Below are positions 63,625-64,000 of a stretch of DNA of 64,000 nucleotides, in pieces (within the stretch, counting starts at the first letter, position 1; every line of letters starts with the position of its first letter). Source of the stretch: Paramecium sonneborni (taxonomy: Eukaryota; Ciliophora; Oligohymenophorea; Peniculida; Parameciidae); NCBI GenBank assembly GCA_905182985.1, contig CAJJDN010000011.1, positions 62,001-126,000 on the forward strand, in the 5' to 3' direction. The notes beneath the pieces were generated by a model. The model was given only the letters and a program-made list of their open reading frames with translations, did no database searches and had not been told where the DNA came from. Both the position numbers and the translations under genes were made by a program.

Positions 63625-64000
63625 TCATTCAAATAAGTCTCTGATTACAATAAATAAGTATGCTAATAACATACCAAATAGCCAGAATTTTGATAGTAAA
63701 GAAAATGTTCCTTAAGGTCTATTATTTTATAGAAAATAATATTTAGCATCAACTGATCCTGAAATAATAAATCTAGAATCAGGAGTAAAACATAAGGCTG
63801 TACATGGAAGTTCATGAGCTTATTTACTTGATTCAATATCTAATTTTCTAAATGTTTAATTTCTATTATACCTAGAATTTATTATTTTTACAGTTCCATC
63901 TGAACATCCAATTCCAATGAACATGCCTTCTCTTGATTAACAAGTACTAACTACTGGATGTCCATGAACCTTTATTGTTTTTAATGGTTTTATAATATCA
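63625..64000 (-). CDS. SEC12/PREB-like WD40 protein, 3' part
   Basis: Only the C-terminal part is in the window; the 5' end lies beyond 64000. Visible: a WD40 blade with HPVVSTCQSREGMFIGIGC and SDGTVKIINS, then HELPCTALCFTPDSRFIISG with VDAKYYFL, followed by a C-terminal membrane helix (FWLFGMLLAYLFIVI) and a short RDLFE end before TGA. The order of WD40 propeller and tail anchor is that of SEC12/PREB, the ER guanine-nucleotide exchange factor for SAR1 that starts COPII vesicle budding. The catalytic K-loop would lie outside the window, so the call is tentative. Confidence 0.6.

Overview
This window is from the nuclear genome of a ciliate that uses the Paramecium/Tetrahymena-type code. Nearly every gene is continuous only if TAA and TAG are read as glutamine and TGA is the sole stop. 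A tRNA with a CTA anticodon, which would decode TAG, lies at 22088-22159. The DNA is very AT-rich. Introns are tiny (about 20-43 nt, mostly GTA...TAG or GTA...AAG), and neighbouring genes can be only a few bases apart. Tiny introns together with large cysteine-rich surface-antigen-like genes point to Paramecium or a close relative; the species is not determined. Read with the standard code, almost no gene would be seen.

Layout. 1-11 kb: an EF-hand protein, a B-box-like zinc protein, a small Gln-rich protein, ribophorin I (OST1), a divergent kinase with a second degenerate kinase-like segment, and RPS20. 11.7-15 kb: two adjacent paralogous pseudokinases. 15.3-20 kb: a cysteine-rich antigen-like gene interrupted by an N gap, with an 805-bp duplication around the gap. 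20-24.5 kb: CFAP91 (axoneme), tRNA-Gln(CUA) overlapping an ORF remnant, and a CDPK-type kinase with EF-hands. 24.5-27 kb: an N-terminal MGNxC protein and a single-pass membrane protein. 27-35.6 kb: an 8.5-kb cysteine-rich antigen-like gene. 36-43 kb: a kinase, RPL7, a B-box/kelch protein and a TFIIB-like protein. 43-47.5 kb: a casein-kinase-1-like kinase and a coiled-coil protein. 47.5-53.4 kb: a polytopic membrane protein and a divergent dCache-type receptor-like protein, with an 1138-bp duplication joined by a single N. 53.9-64 kb: a PH-like/kinase gene, a hypothetical gene, beta-carbonic anhydrase, a CFAP97-domain protein, another kinase, an AlkB-type membrane hydroxylase, an EF-hand protein and the 3' part of a SEC12/PREB-like WD40 protein.

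The genes do not form one pathway. The themes are eukaryotic housekeeping (ribosome, ER glycosylation, ER export), cilia (CFAP91, CFAP97), the cell surface (two antigen-like proteins), and a strong excess of protein kinases: eight kinase-fold genes, three of them missing catalytic residues. Five of the eight appear to share a region before the kinase domain that I read as PH-like.

Exon-intron models were built by eye. Where stated, the spliced length is an exact multiple of three, which supports the model. Both N-containing junctions look like unmerged contig ends rather than biology. The best candidates for new biology are the pseudokinase pair, the dual-lobed divergent kinase, the tRNA/ORF overlap and the high share of introns ending in AAG.
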